Positions 8,827-16,671 of a stretch of DNA of 64,000 bases are shown here, piece by piece. Below the pieces are notes generated by a model. The model had not been told where the DNA came from. It searched no databases and worked only from the letters and a program-made list of their open reading frames with translations. Each line of letters opens with the position of its first letter. The first letter of the stretch is position 1. The stretch lies in NCBI RefSeq assembly GCF_023897065.1, contig NZ_JAMHIV010000003.1, positions 62,001 through 126,000 on the forward strand, in the 5' to 3' direction. Source of the stretch: Crossiella sp. SN42. GTDB taxonomy: Bacteria; Actinomycetota; Actinomycetes; Mycobacteriales; Pseudonocardiaceae. Made by a program: the position numbers and the translations under genes.

Positions 8827-9474
8827 GTGGCAGTGCAGTGGGAGTCCAGTCCCCCGGCGGTCCGGGCACTCGGGAGGTGGCTGCGCGATGAGATCGCAGC
8901 CACCGGGCTGACCCACGCCCGGCTGGGCGCCAGGATCAGCTGCCACGGATCGACGGTGTCGCGTGCGTGCAGCGGACGCGCTGCACCCCGCTGGGGGCAG
9001 GTCGCCGCGATCGTGCTCGCCTGCCGCGCGGATGTCGACATGGCACGCCGGCTCTGGGAGGCCGCCTCGGAGGCTCAGCAGGCGTGTCGGGCCCGGGCGG
9101 CCAGCGGGTGGCCACCTGCCGAGATCCGCACGCTCGATGAGCTGAGCACGGCTCTGAGGCAGCTGTGGATGGGCAGTGGACTGTCCCAGCGTGCGATCGC
9201 CGACGCTGACGAGACCGGCTGGCTGGGGCGCTCGACCATGGGTGCGGCGCTGCGTGGGAGCCGGAGGCCCACCCGCGGGCTGACCGAGGCGCTGGTGCGT
9301 GCGTGTGGCGGGGACGAGCGGAGCGTCGCCGCCTGGCTGACGGTGTGGGACAGACTCGACCGGGCCCGATGCCGGGATGCGTGGTCCCTGTCGGCGTGGC
9401 GTGCCTACGAGCGGCGTCGCCAGTCGTGGCCGCGGCGTCGGGCGAGCCTGGCCGCGTACCAGGCATCCCGGTAG
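8827..9474 (+). CDS. Helix-turn-helix protein with two XRE-like segments
   Basis: About 215 residues. The N-terminal half contains LTHARLGARISCHGSTVSRA, a helix-turn-helix of XRE/Cro type. A second segment reads SGLSQRAIADADETGWLGRS, followed by STMGAALRGSRRPTRGLTEA. A basic helix closes the protein. This double arrangement is common in actinobacterial regulators that lack any effector domain. A GGAGG at 8816-8820 best fits the GTG at 8827; the GTG at 8824 is too close. Target and ligand unknown; the gene stands alone between a decayed region and a tiny zinc-ribbon gene. Confidence 0.75.
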   Translation: MAVQWESSPPAVRALGRWLRDEIAATGLTHARLGARISCHGSTVSRACSGRAAPRWGQVAAIVLACRADVDMARRLWEAASEAQQACRARAASGWPPAEIRTLDELSTALRQLWMGSGLSQRAIADADETGWLGRSTMGAALRGSRRPTRGLTEALVRACGGDERSVAAWLTVWDRLDRARCRDAWSLSAWRAYERRRQSWPRRRASLAAYQASR

Positions 9475-9559
9475 CAGGCGCCGTTGGTCAGAGGGATGGA
9501 CGGGAGGGGCCGAGAGCCGGGAGACTGGGCGGGTGCGCCAGCGACAGGTCGATTCCGCG

Positions 9560-9718
9560 ATGCGGGTGTGGTGGAGCGGGCCAACTCCAACGTGCCCGCG
9601 GTGCCTGGCGACCCCCGACGACCAGGGGGATCGCTGGCTATGCGACTGGTGCGGCTGGACAGAGCCGATCACCGAGATCGACAGCAAGCTCGCCGCGCGG
9701 AGAACGCGGAGAACCTGA
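9560..9718 (+). CDS. Small zinc-ribbon protein, 52 aa
   Basis: The reading frame from ATG 9560 encodes a compact protein with two CxxC pairs: CPRC near residue 12 and CDWC near residue 29, followed by GWTEPITEID and a basic tail. The two knuckles would bind one zinc ion. Such mini zinc ribbons are common in actinomycetes and mostly uncharacterised. Upstream in-frame starts exist but run through sequence overlapping the end of the HTH gene. The 220 bp that follow (9719-9940) show nothing clear. Confidence 0.55.
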   Translation: MRVWWSGPTPTCPRCLATPDDQGDRWLCDWCGWTEPITEIDSKLAARRTRRT

Positions 9719-9940
9719 ACGCGCGGTGAGCTACCTGCCCCTCGGGCACGAGCAGCGGCGCAGCACGTCCAGCGCTCACGACACCCCGGCCCCAGCCCGC
9801 GATCACCCCATCCGGGCCACCGTGAACACCGCGGCCCCACCTCGGCGTCCCCACCGGCGCGAGCACCGCGGCCACCGTCTCCAGCCGCATCTCGCACACC
9901 CGCGCAGGCAGGGGGAGCGGTCCGGCCGCCCCGCCGGCAC

Positions 9941-10753
9941 CTACCCGCGGCTGCGGGGACGACCCCGCACGAACAGCTGCTCACCCTGCTCCGGGACAAT
10001 GCCGCCCGGCACCCCGAACACCGTCCACAGATCCAGGCTCTGCCCCGGCTCATACACCTGAAACCCTTGCGCCGCATAGAAATCCGCCAGACCTGGCCGC
10101 TGCGGCATCTGCCCGTACACGTAGAGGTAGCCGTGGTAGAAGAACAGCCTGCGCACCGCCGAGAGCAGCGCGGCGCCGACCCCGCGCCGCCGGGCCGAGC
10201 TGTCCACCACCAAGGCGCTGACCTTCGCCAGCCCGCTGACGCCCTGCACCAGCACCTGCAGGTTGTGCTGCGCCGCCGCATCATCGGCGATGAGGAGCCG
10301 CTCGGCCACGTTCGGGGGCGGGAAGGCCACCACCACGCCGAGCACTCCGTCCTCGCGGTGCTCGGCCACCAGCACCACCGTGGCCGCCAAGTACGCCGTG
10401 TCCGGCCCGACCGCGAACGCCTCGGCCATCGCCCGCAGAAACCCCGGGGTGCCGTGGTTCTCCCCGCGCTGCGCCAGCGCGGCCCGGTGGGCCTGGCCCA
10501 CGGTGCCCTCGGCCAGGCCGGCCTCCACCCGCTCACCCAGGTCCACCCCGGCCTCCGGCAACAACCTGGTGATCACCGGCAAGTCAGCCGTGGTCGCCAG
10601 GCGCACCCGTGTCCTCGGCACCGCCGTCGTCCACCCCTGGAGCAGTTTCCGCTCGCTCAACGTCCGCAGGTCCTTGCTCATCCGGCCAGCATCCCGCACC
10701 AGGCGGCCAGCACCGCGGAACCCGGCCGAGCCACTCCAGAACTGGCTGGTCAC
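9941..10753 (-). CDS. GNAT-family N-acetyltransferase
   Basis: 270 residues. The GNAT fold is visible in VRLATTADLPVITRLLPEAG (beta1-alpha1), a long central insert, VSALVVDSSARRRGVGAALL (beta4 and the acetyl-CoA loop, here RRRGVG, matching Q/R-x-x-G-x-G/A) and LADFYAAQGF near the C-terminus. It should transfer an acetyl group from acetyl-CoA to an unknown amine. The GTG start at 10753 overlaps the TGA of the upstream CoiA-like gene by 4 bp (GTGA), so the two are translationally coupled and probably act together. An internal ATG at about 10681 gives a shorter alternative start. Confidence 0.8.
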   Translation of the reverse strand: MTSQFWSGSAGFRGAGRLVRDAGRMSKDLRTLSERKLLQGWTTAVPRTRVRLATTADLPVITRLLPEAGVDLGERVEAGLAEGTVGQAHRAALAQRGENHGTPGFLRAMAEAFAVGPDTAYLAATVVLVAEHREDGVLGVVVAFPPPNVAERLLIADDAAAQHNLQVLVQGVSGLAKVSALVVDSSARRRGVGAALLSAVRRLFFYHGYLYVYGQMPQRPGLADFYAAQGFQVYEPGQSLDLWTVFGVPGGIVPEQGEQLFVRGRPRSRG

Positions 10754-12156
10754 AGCAGGGACAGCTGCTCGCCCTCGGGCAAGTCGAAGTGGGTGATGCG
10801 CTCGGCGCTGATCGAGCCGGTGGCGATGAGCCGCTGCACCTCACCGGCGTTGCGCACGAAGACCAGCCTCCTCCCGGGGAGGCGGTGAACCGACGCGGGG
10901 CTGGGACGGATCACCGCGTACCACTCCTCGTAGGAGCCGAACTGCGGAGCCATCAACATCACCGCGACGCCGTAGGCGTGTTCCCGGGCAGGCTCATCCC
11001 CAAGCTGCACTCGGGTACCCGCTATCCGCCAGGCCGGGGGAAGCCCGGTCTTCATCACAGCGGTGCGCACCAGCGCGAACAGCTCCTCGCGCTGGGCCGG
11101 TGAGACCTCCCGCCACCAGGCAGCGGCGGCCTTGGCCTCGGCCTTCTCCCGCCGCTGACGCTCCGCCTCTTTCCGGACTTCCTGCTCCCGCCGCGCCTGA
11201 TCCTTCAGGTCCAGCTCCCGTCGGCGCCGAGCCCACCGCGCCTCCTCCTGTGCCTGCCCGGCCCGCCGCACCCGCTCAGCCTCAGCTCGCCGCGCATCCT
11301 CGGCCAAGGCCTCCTCGTGGGCGCGGAGCAGCTTCTCCTGGTGCTCGCGCTCGGCCTGCTCGCGCTTGCGCTTCTCCTGGCGCTGCCGCATCAGCTCGTG
11401 GCGGCCCTCGGCCTCCACGCTGCGCCGGGTAGTCCAGATCGCCGACCGCCACGCCGAACCGGAGCCGAACAGGACTCTCCGGTAGCGCGGCAGGACCTGG
11501 TGGAAGAAGACCTGCTCGCGCAACACCCACCCGAGCGCCTCCGGCAGGCTCACCTCCGCGGCCTTCCAGGAGCCCTCGCCGAAGTCGAACCCGGCCACCC
11601 CGTCGACCACCAGCCACGGCCCCTCCCGATCCGGGGCTCGGACCTTCAGCGACGGCACCACCCACGGCCAGGACACCCCGCCGGCCACCCCGACCCAGCA
11701 CACCGCGATGCCGTCCTCGGCGTAGCGGCCGGTGCGCGCGGCGATGTCCTCGCCGCTGATCGGGGAAAGCTGGACTTCCCAGGCGACACGGCCAGTCCCG
11801 TCGTGCGCGCTGGAGAGCACATCCGCCCGCCACCGCCCATCCGGTGCGCGGACCTCCAGCTCGGCGTGCCAGCCCAGCGCGCGGATCGTGGTGGCCAGCT
11901 CCAGCTTGAGCAGGTGGTGCTCCAGCGACTCATTGTCCCAGGCGCACTCGGTGGGCCGGCCGGGGTTGTGGGCGAAGAACCGCAGGCTCCGCGGCCGCGG
12001 GGATACCTTGGCGTGCACACCATGCCCGCAGTCCGGGCAGGTCAGCGCGACCCGCGGCCGGGCCTTGTGCACCTGCTCCCACACCAGGCCCGCGCCGAGG
12101 TCAGACCGGGTGGCGTCGACGCGCCCGGCTTCAGGGTGGATCGCAGCGAAGGCCAC
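10750..12156 (-). CDS. CoiA-like nuclease with long coiled coil
   Basis: About 468 residues. The N-terminal half resembles competence protein CoiA: a zinc-knuckle-like CPDCGHG, then FFAHNPGRPTEC and ESLEHHLLKLELATTIRALG. The restriction-endonuclease-like core follows, with WRADVLSS (catalytic Asp) and WEVQLSP (E-x-Q). The middle (about 260-360) is a highly charged, Arg/Glu-rich coiled coil. The C-terminal globular part (EEWYAVIRPSPASV and later) is unrecognised. CoiA relatives process DNA during recombination, and similar cores occur in defence nucleases. It is coupled to the acetyltransferase downstream. Start uncertain: GTG 12156 is taken, but the frame stays open to 12189. Confidence 0.7.
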   Translation of the reverse strand: MAFAAIHPEAGRVDATRSDLGAGLVWEQVHKARPRVALTCPDCGHGVHAKVSPRPRSLRFFAHNPGRPTECAWDNESLEHHLLKLELATTIRALGWHAELEVRAPDGRWRADVLSSAHDGTGRVAWEVQLSPISGEDIAARTGRYAEDGIAVCWVGVAGGVSWPWVVPSLKVRAPDREGPWLVVDGVAGFDFGEGSWKAAEVSLPEALGWVLREQVFFHQVLPRYRRVLFGSGSAWRSAIWTTRRSVEAEGRHELMRQRQEKRKREQAEREHQEKLLRAHEEALAEDARRAEAERVRRAGQAQEEARWARRRRELDLKDQARREQEVRKEAERQRREKAEAKAAAAWWREVSPAQREELFALVRTAVMKTGLPPAWRIAGTRVQLGDEPAREHAYGVAVMLMAPQFGSYEEWYAVIRPSPASVHRLPGRRLVFVRNAGEVQRLIATGSISAERITHFDLPEGEQLSLL

Positions 12157-12296
12157 CTCAACATCCCTACACCAGCAGCAACACCCCAACTACGGCCACA
12201 CCACACCCCGCACAGCCTGGCCCCCTGCCACCTCGGTCCCGCCCCACGCAGTGCGGCAGAACCACCACGCCGCGGTTGTAGGCACCGTTTTCCGGG

Positions 12297-12533
12297 GTGG
12301 TGCCAGCAGGCTTCAGCCCGCGCGGCCAGGACGACCCGCAAGCCGGGAGAGTCGCCCCCGTGCCCGGCCTGCTGGCCGCGCTTGGACTGGCCACCGAGGC
12401 CCGCTGCGCCGGGCACGCCGCCAAGACCATCGCCACCCAGGGCGGCTGGCGGCCCAACTCCCGGGAGCTGTACCGCTACATGCAGATCGTGGACCGGCGG
12501 AGCGACAACGCTCTCAACGGCATCGGCCCCTAA
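12297..12533 (+). pseudogene. Tyrosine-recombinase C-terminal remnant
   Basis: The end of this frame reads GLATEARCAGHAAKTIATQG, then GWRPNSRELYRYMQIVDR and a short tail. It matches the last 55 or so residues of phage-type tyrosine integrases, with the nucleophile region ELYRYM. The catalytic Arg and His-x-x-Arg boxes upstream are gone. It is a scar of an earlier integration event, unrelated in sequence to the three recombinases of the nearby 10.4-kb element. The 240 bp after it contain no gene. Confidence 0.65.
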
Positions 12534-12772
12534 CCCCGCCGCTGCCCCGGCCGGCCGGGACACGCTCGTTCGCACCACCGGTCACCGTCACACGCCCTCA
12601 GTGCCCGGACTGGTCGTCACGCCGGTTCTCTGGGGATCGCAGCGTGACGCCAGGTTCTGCGGTCGGTTCTTTGCAGCTCAGCGACCTTGATCGAGAAGCG
12701 TAGTGATCACGACAGGTGTCGTGCAAGCAGCTTGGATGCCAGTTCGACGTGGAGCCAATTTAGGATCGCGGG

Positions 12773-13126
12773 ATGATGCGGTCGGCTTGGATCAAGTGGG
12801 CTCGTGGTGTCGAGCACCAGCAAGTTCTTGCTCGTGCAGTGCGCGAGTTCGACTTCAGCTGGGCGCATGCATATGACCGGACTGACAATGTCAGCGCGTT
12901 CAGTGACGCGTTGGTGCGCGCGCAGTGGCGCTTGAAGATCTTGGTGCCCTTCCCAGAGCGGTGGGGTGTCTTGGTCGGCGACGTGCTGACGAACCTGTGC
13001 GCGGCGTTGGACCACACGCTCTGGACCGCGGTGCTGACGCATTCGGGCATGTCGGCCCGGCCTCACCGGATCACCTTTCCGCTGACAACCGCCAGAAAGA
13101 ACTTCAAGGGCTGGGACGGGTCCTGA
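12773..13126 (+). pseudogene. Truncated hypothetical protein (117 aa)
   Basis: The frame reads WIKWARGVEHQQVLARAVRE, then RLKILVPFPERWGVLVGDVL and LTNLCAALDHTLWTAVLTH. This resembles the N-terminal part of a larger helical actinobacterial protein of unknown function. It stops abruptly after NFKGWDGS, where it overlaps and collides with the 3' end of the HNH nuclease fragment on the other strand. The most likely history is a deletion joining two converging genes at a short shared stretch near 13108-13126. Confidence 0.5.
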
Positions 13127-13392
13127 TTACCCTTGGAGCGGTTGGAGGACGCGGAGACCGCGATCAGCTGTGGGCTGGCCAGGTCGTTGGCGAAAGCCCT
13201 GCGCCGGGCGTTGTCCCATGCCCAGGTGCCGGAGCGCCACCCCACGGCCAGCGGCACCATATGGTCGATGTCCACTTGGGATGCTGAGGAAAGAATTCGG
13301 TTGTCGTACAAGGACTTCAAGGTGCCAGTGACGGCGCGGCAAGTGGTGTCGGTGGTGACGTCGGATCCGTCGCGGGCCAGCACGACCTCGCG
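13114..13392 (-). pseudogene. Secreted HNH nuclease, C-terminal half
   Basis: Minus-strand frame with the DUF1524/HNH signature VDIDHMVPLA, followed by RRRAFANDLASPQLIAVSAS and NRSKGNQDP. It begins inside the gene: the in-frame codon CGC (13392-13390) followed by GAGGTCGTG reads REVVLARDGSD. The missing N-terminal half lies at 23799-24011 on the same strand and also ends in an in-frame CGC codon (...DGCSTR). Joining them gives the continuous family sequence DGCSTREVVLARDGSD. The 3' end is also lost, since the usual W-x-P after QDP is missing. The catalytic HNH core is thus kept but cannot be expressed as one protein. Confidence 0.8.
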
Positions 13393-13395
13393 CTG

Positions 13396-13418
13396 TTTCC
13401 CGTCAAGTTGCGGTGTTA
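13396..13418 (+). repeat. Left terminal inverted repeat
   Basis: Reads TTTCCCG, 11 bp, then TGTTAG. The right end, read inwards on the other strand, is TTTCCCG, 13 bp, TGTTAG, with further matches (TTG.CG) in between. Confidence 0.65.
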
Positions 13419-13442
13419 GATGACCCAGTGTTAGGTGGCGCA

Positions 13443-14936
13443 GTGACGTCGCGTGACACCGATGGTTGGGAACTGGTGTGGACGGAAGCCGCTTCTCAGC
13501 CACCCGCTGGCTTCGATCGGGCGCTGGATGAGTTCCTCGACATCAGCGAACGGGAAGCGGCGCTGGATATTGCTCCGCGTACACCGATTCTGGTGTCACC
13601 GGCGGGCGAGATCGATGACCAGCTGATCGAGTTCTTCACCTCGCCGTCGTTCGCTTCCCTGAGCCAGGCGACTCGGGAGGGGTACGCGAAGGACATCCGG
13701 TTGCTGGTGGCGCATTTCGCGGCGCGGGGCATCGACTGGACCGAGGCGACGACCGAGGACCTGCGGTTGTTCAAGGTGTGGCGGCGTCGGCGGGACCTCA
13801 ACGAGCGGGCGGTCAGCGGCGCGAAGTGGGCCCGGGAGAACGCGGCGTTCACCAAGCTCTACACCTGGGCGTCGGCACCGAGCAGGCGGCATGTGGAGTG
13901 CAACCCGATCGAGTACGAGACGGTGTATGTGGGCCGGGGCAAGACCGTGGAGTCGAGCACCCTGTCCGATCCGGACGCGGTGACCACACGCGTGGTCTGG
14001 GCCACTCCGCGGACTTACCGGTTGTGGCGCGATGTCGGGCTGCTGGGCTATCAGGTCGACGGCACCCGGGATGAGAAGTGGCGAGGCCGACTGGCCAGCC
14101 GGAACCGTGCCTATGCGGACCTGTTGTTCGGCAGCGGGCTGCGAAACAAGGAGGCATCGAGCCTGCTGACGGTGGAGATCCCCACCCCTGGGGATGAGGG
14201 GCCGTTGCAGTCGGCGTGGCTGGGGCGGGAGGTGGCGAAACGGCGGGGCCGTACATTCTACATCCTCGAGGACGCGGTCTCCCGGATACAGGAGTACGTG
14301 CGCCTGTCCCGGCGGGCTGCGGTCTCGCGTGCCCGCCGGGCCGGCCGCTACGAGGGCCCGGGACTGATCTGGGTGAGCCAGGTCCGGGCGACTGGGCGCG
14401 GCATGGCGTTGCGGATCGACGGCCGCAATCACTCGCTCGATGATCTGGCTCCGGCGATGAGGCAGCGGCTGATGAGGCGTACGGCGGAGGGTCCGGAACC
14501 GCTGTGGTTGTGGCTGAGCGAGGCTGGGGCGCCGTTGGCGCCGGAGTCGTGGGACGGGGTGTTCGACGCGGCCAACGAGCGGGTAGCGAGGATGTTGGGC
14601 GAGGTCGGGAAAACACCGGTGCACTTGACCGCCCATTCCCTGCGGCATTCCTACGCGCTCTACATGCTGATCACCTTGCATCGGGCGATCGACCTCCAGC
14701 GCGGACACGTGCCTGATCAGGGTTACGACGAGGATCGCTACCGGCAGGCGTGGGACATCGTGCGGGATCTGCTTGGTCACCGCAGCACCGAGACCACGCG
14801 CTCGATCTATCTGGAGCCGGTCAATGGGGTCCGCATGACAGATCTCCTGGGCCAGGATGGGGACCTGGACACGGTGTTGGGGCGGCTCGCCGCGGTCGAG
14901 CCGCGGGTGCGGGATCTGGCGGCCGGCACACGGTGA
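13443..14936 (+). CDS. Tyrosine recombinase 1 of the trio
   Basis: About 497 residues. An N-terminal SAM-like DNA-binding domain (FASLSQATREGYAKDIRLLV, near residue 65) is followed by a complete catalytic domain. It has the first Arg in LLFGSGLRNKEASSLL (about 225), the H-x-x-R box in HLTAHSLRHSYALYML (about 395), GH in DLLGHRSTETTRSIYLEPV, and its Tyr as nucleophile (about 455). It is the only one of the three with all residues intact and no frame damage. GTG 13443 is chosen because the open frame upstream (13413) runs through the terminal repeat. Its stop overlaps the GTG of recombinase 2 (GTGA). In Tn554 the first two recombinases are both required. Confidence 0.85.
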   Translation: MTSRDTDGWELVWTEAASQPPAGFDRALDEFLDISEREAALDIAPRTPILVSPAGEIDDQLIEFFTSPSFASLSQATREGYAKDIRLLVAHFAARGIDWTEATTEDLRLFKVWRRRRDLNERAVSGAKWARENAAFTKLYTWASAPSRRHVECNPIEYETVYVGRGKTVESSTLSDPDAVTTRVVWATPRTYRLWRDVGLLGYQVDGTRDEKWRGRLASRNRAYADLLFGSGLRNKEASSLLTVEIPTPGDEGPLQSAWLGREVAKRRGRTFYILEDAVSRIQEYVRLSRRAAVSRARRAGRYEGPGLIWVSQVRATGRGMALRIDGRNHSLDDLAPAMRQRLMRRTAEGPEPLWLWLSEAGAPLAPESWDGVFDAANERVARMLGEVGKTPVHLTAHSLRHSYALYMLITLHRAIDLQRGHVPDQGYDEDRYRQAWDIVRDLLGHRSTETTRSIYLEPVNGVRMTDLLGQDGDLDTVLGRLAAVEPRVRDLAAGTR

Positions 14937-16671
14937 GCGGAACGCGAACATGCCGGCGGTCCGCGCTACCGCCGCAGGATTTCACGTTGCCACCCGAGCT
15001 GGACGAAACCGGGCTGGTGGTGTCGGCGGCCACCAGCGACGGCTCCGAGCATCATCGGTTCGACCTGGGCCGATTTCCCGGGGATATTCGGCTGCGACAG
15101 GAGATCGCCGGAGTGCTGGCCCGGCTCTGCAACGAGGGTGGGTCGTGGCGGTCGATCTGGACGATCCGCAGCCACACCGCACTGGTCGGGAACTTCCTGC
15201 ACTGGCTGGACCGCCAGGACATCCGACCGGGCACGGTCGCTGAGCTGAGGCGCAGCCATTGGGATGCGTGGGTACTGCATTGCGCGCCAACCAAGACCGG
15301 CGGTGGTGGGGGCAAGGTCAGCAAGACAGGACGGTGTTGCTGAAATGTCCGTCGCTGACGGCGGAGACCCGCGCCGCGCTCCGGCGCCGGGTGGGCAAGC
15401 CGGCGCCGAAGGAGGTGGTGGAGTCCTACACCACCGCGCAGTTCGCGGCGATCCGGCGGGCGGCGCTGCGCTGCGTCCACGCGGCGGAAACCCGGATCTT
15501 GGGCAACATGGCCGTGCTGCGCCGGTTCTGGGCTGGTGAGGACCTGGACACGGCGACGCTGGCCAAGGCTCGCGCACTGGAGTTGGTGCTCGATGGTGGT
15601 GAGTTGACCTCGGCCGACTATAAGGCAATCGATGCCTGGAAACCCGGTCGGCCACTGGTCACCCTCGCCCGCTACAGCTTGTTTCTGCGCTGGGACGAAG
15701 CCTGGGCCTGTGCGGTGCTGCTGGTGTGCGAGAACGGGTGGAACAGCACGGTCATCACCCGGGCGACGGTGCCGAGCACAGCGGCCAGCGCTGGCGAGGA
15801 GGTCACCATCTACACCCAAGACCTGTTCAAGCCCCGCCGCGGCCGGGAACGGCACATGACTAACAACCTGGTCGACGACGGCCAGGACGGACCTGGCCGC
15901 ACCATGACCCGCATCATCAACGCCACCGAACCCGCCCGGCTGCGCCTGGCCCGGCACGGGGAACCCACCAACCGGTTGCTGATCTGGCTCAACCGGCGCT
16001 ACGCCACCGTACGGGGACGGGCGGCCTTTCGCGTCGGCCCGCCAACAGAGAAGCGGTCGCGGCGGGTGAGCCCGTGGGTGACCGAGGACCTGCCGAACAT
16101 CACCCTGATCGGGCTGCGGCAGGTACACCAGAGCCGCATCAAGCGCAGCAGCGGCCAGAACTCGCGCCACGTGCACGAGGACGTCTACCTGCTACGGGAC
16201 GCGGTGGTGCGGCAAGAGTCGGAGGGGCTGATCGCCCAGGGACAGCAGAACGCCCTGGACGCCGCGCTGGGCCGGTTCCGGATGCGGCTGCTGGATGAGG
16301 CCGAGGTCGACCAGCGGATCCGGTCGGGAGCGGCGGACACACCGGTCGGGGCGTGTGAAGACATCCATCACCACCCGGTCACTGGTGAGGTGTGCCGGGA
16401 GAATTTTCTGGCCTGTCTTGGTTGTGAGAACGCGGTCGCGACTCCCCGGCACCTGCCCCGGCTGGTGTTTTTGGCCGAGTGCCTGGACGAGCTGGCCAGC
16501 GCCCTGCACCCCGACGACTGGCGGGACCGCTGGAGCGAGCCCTACATCCAGCTGACCGCGCTGCTGGACACCCACACCACCCTGGCCGAACGCGGGCAAG
16601 CCCGCGCCCACGTGACCCCACTGGAGAAATCCCTGATCGATCGACTGCTGCGAGGAGAGTTCGCCCCGTGA
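14933..16671 (+). pseudogene. Tyrosine recombinase 2 of the trio, frameshifted at a G run
   Basis: Starts at GTG 14933 overlapping the previous stop. The first frame reads FTLPPELDETGLVVSAATSD to RSHWDAWVLHCAPTKTGGGG and ends at a TGA at 15343. The rest of the protein lies one base back, from DRTVLLKCPSLTAETRAAL to the stop at 16671. The change occurs at the G5 run near 15307. A -1 slip there would join the halves, so either an indel or frameshifting applies. The C-terminal half carries SRHVHEDVYLLRDAVVR and a zinc-like C..CLGC segment, but the canonical Arg and H-x-x-R boxes are degenerate, so it may be an accessory recombinase even when intact. The stop overlaps the next GTG. Confidence 0.7.
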
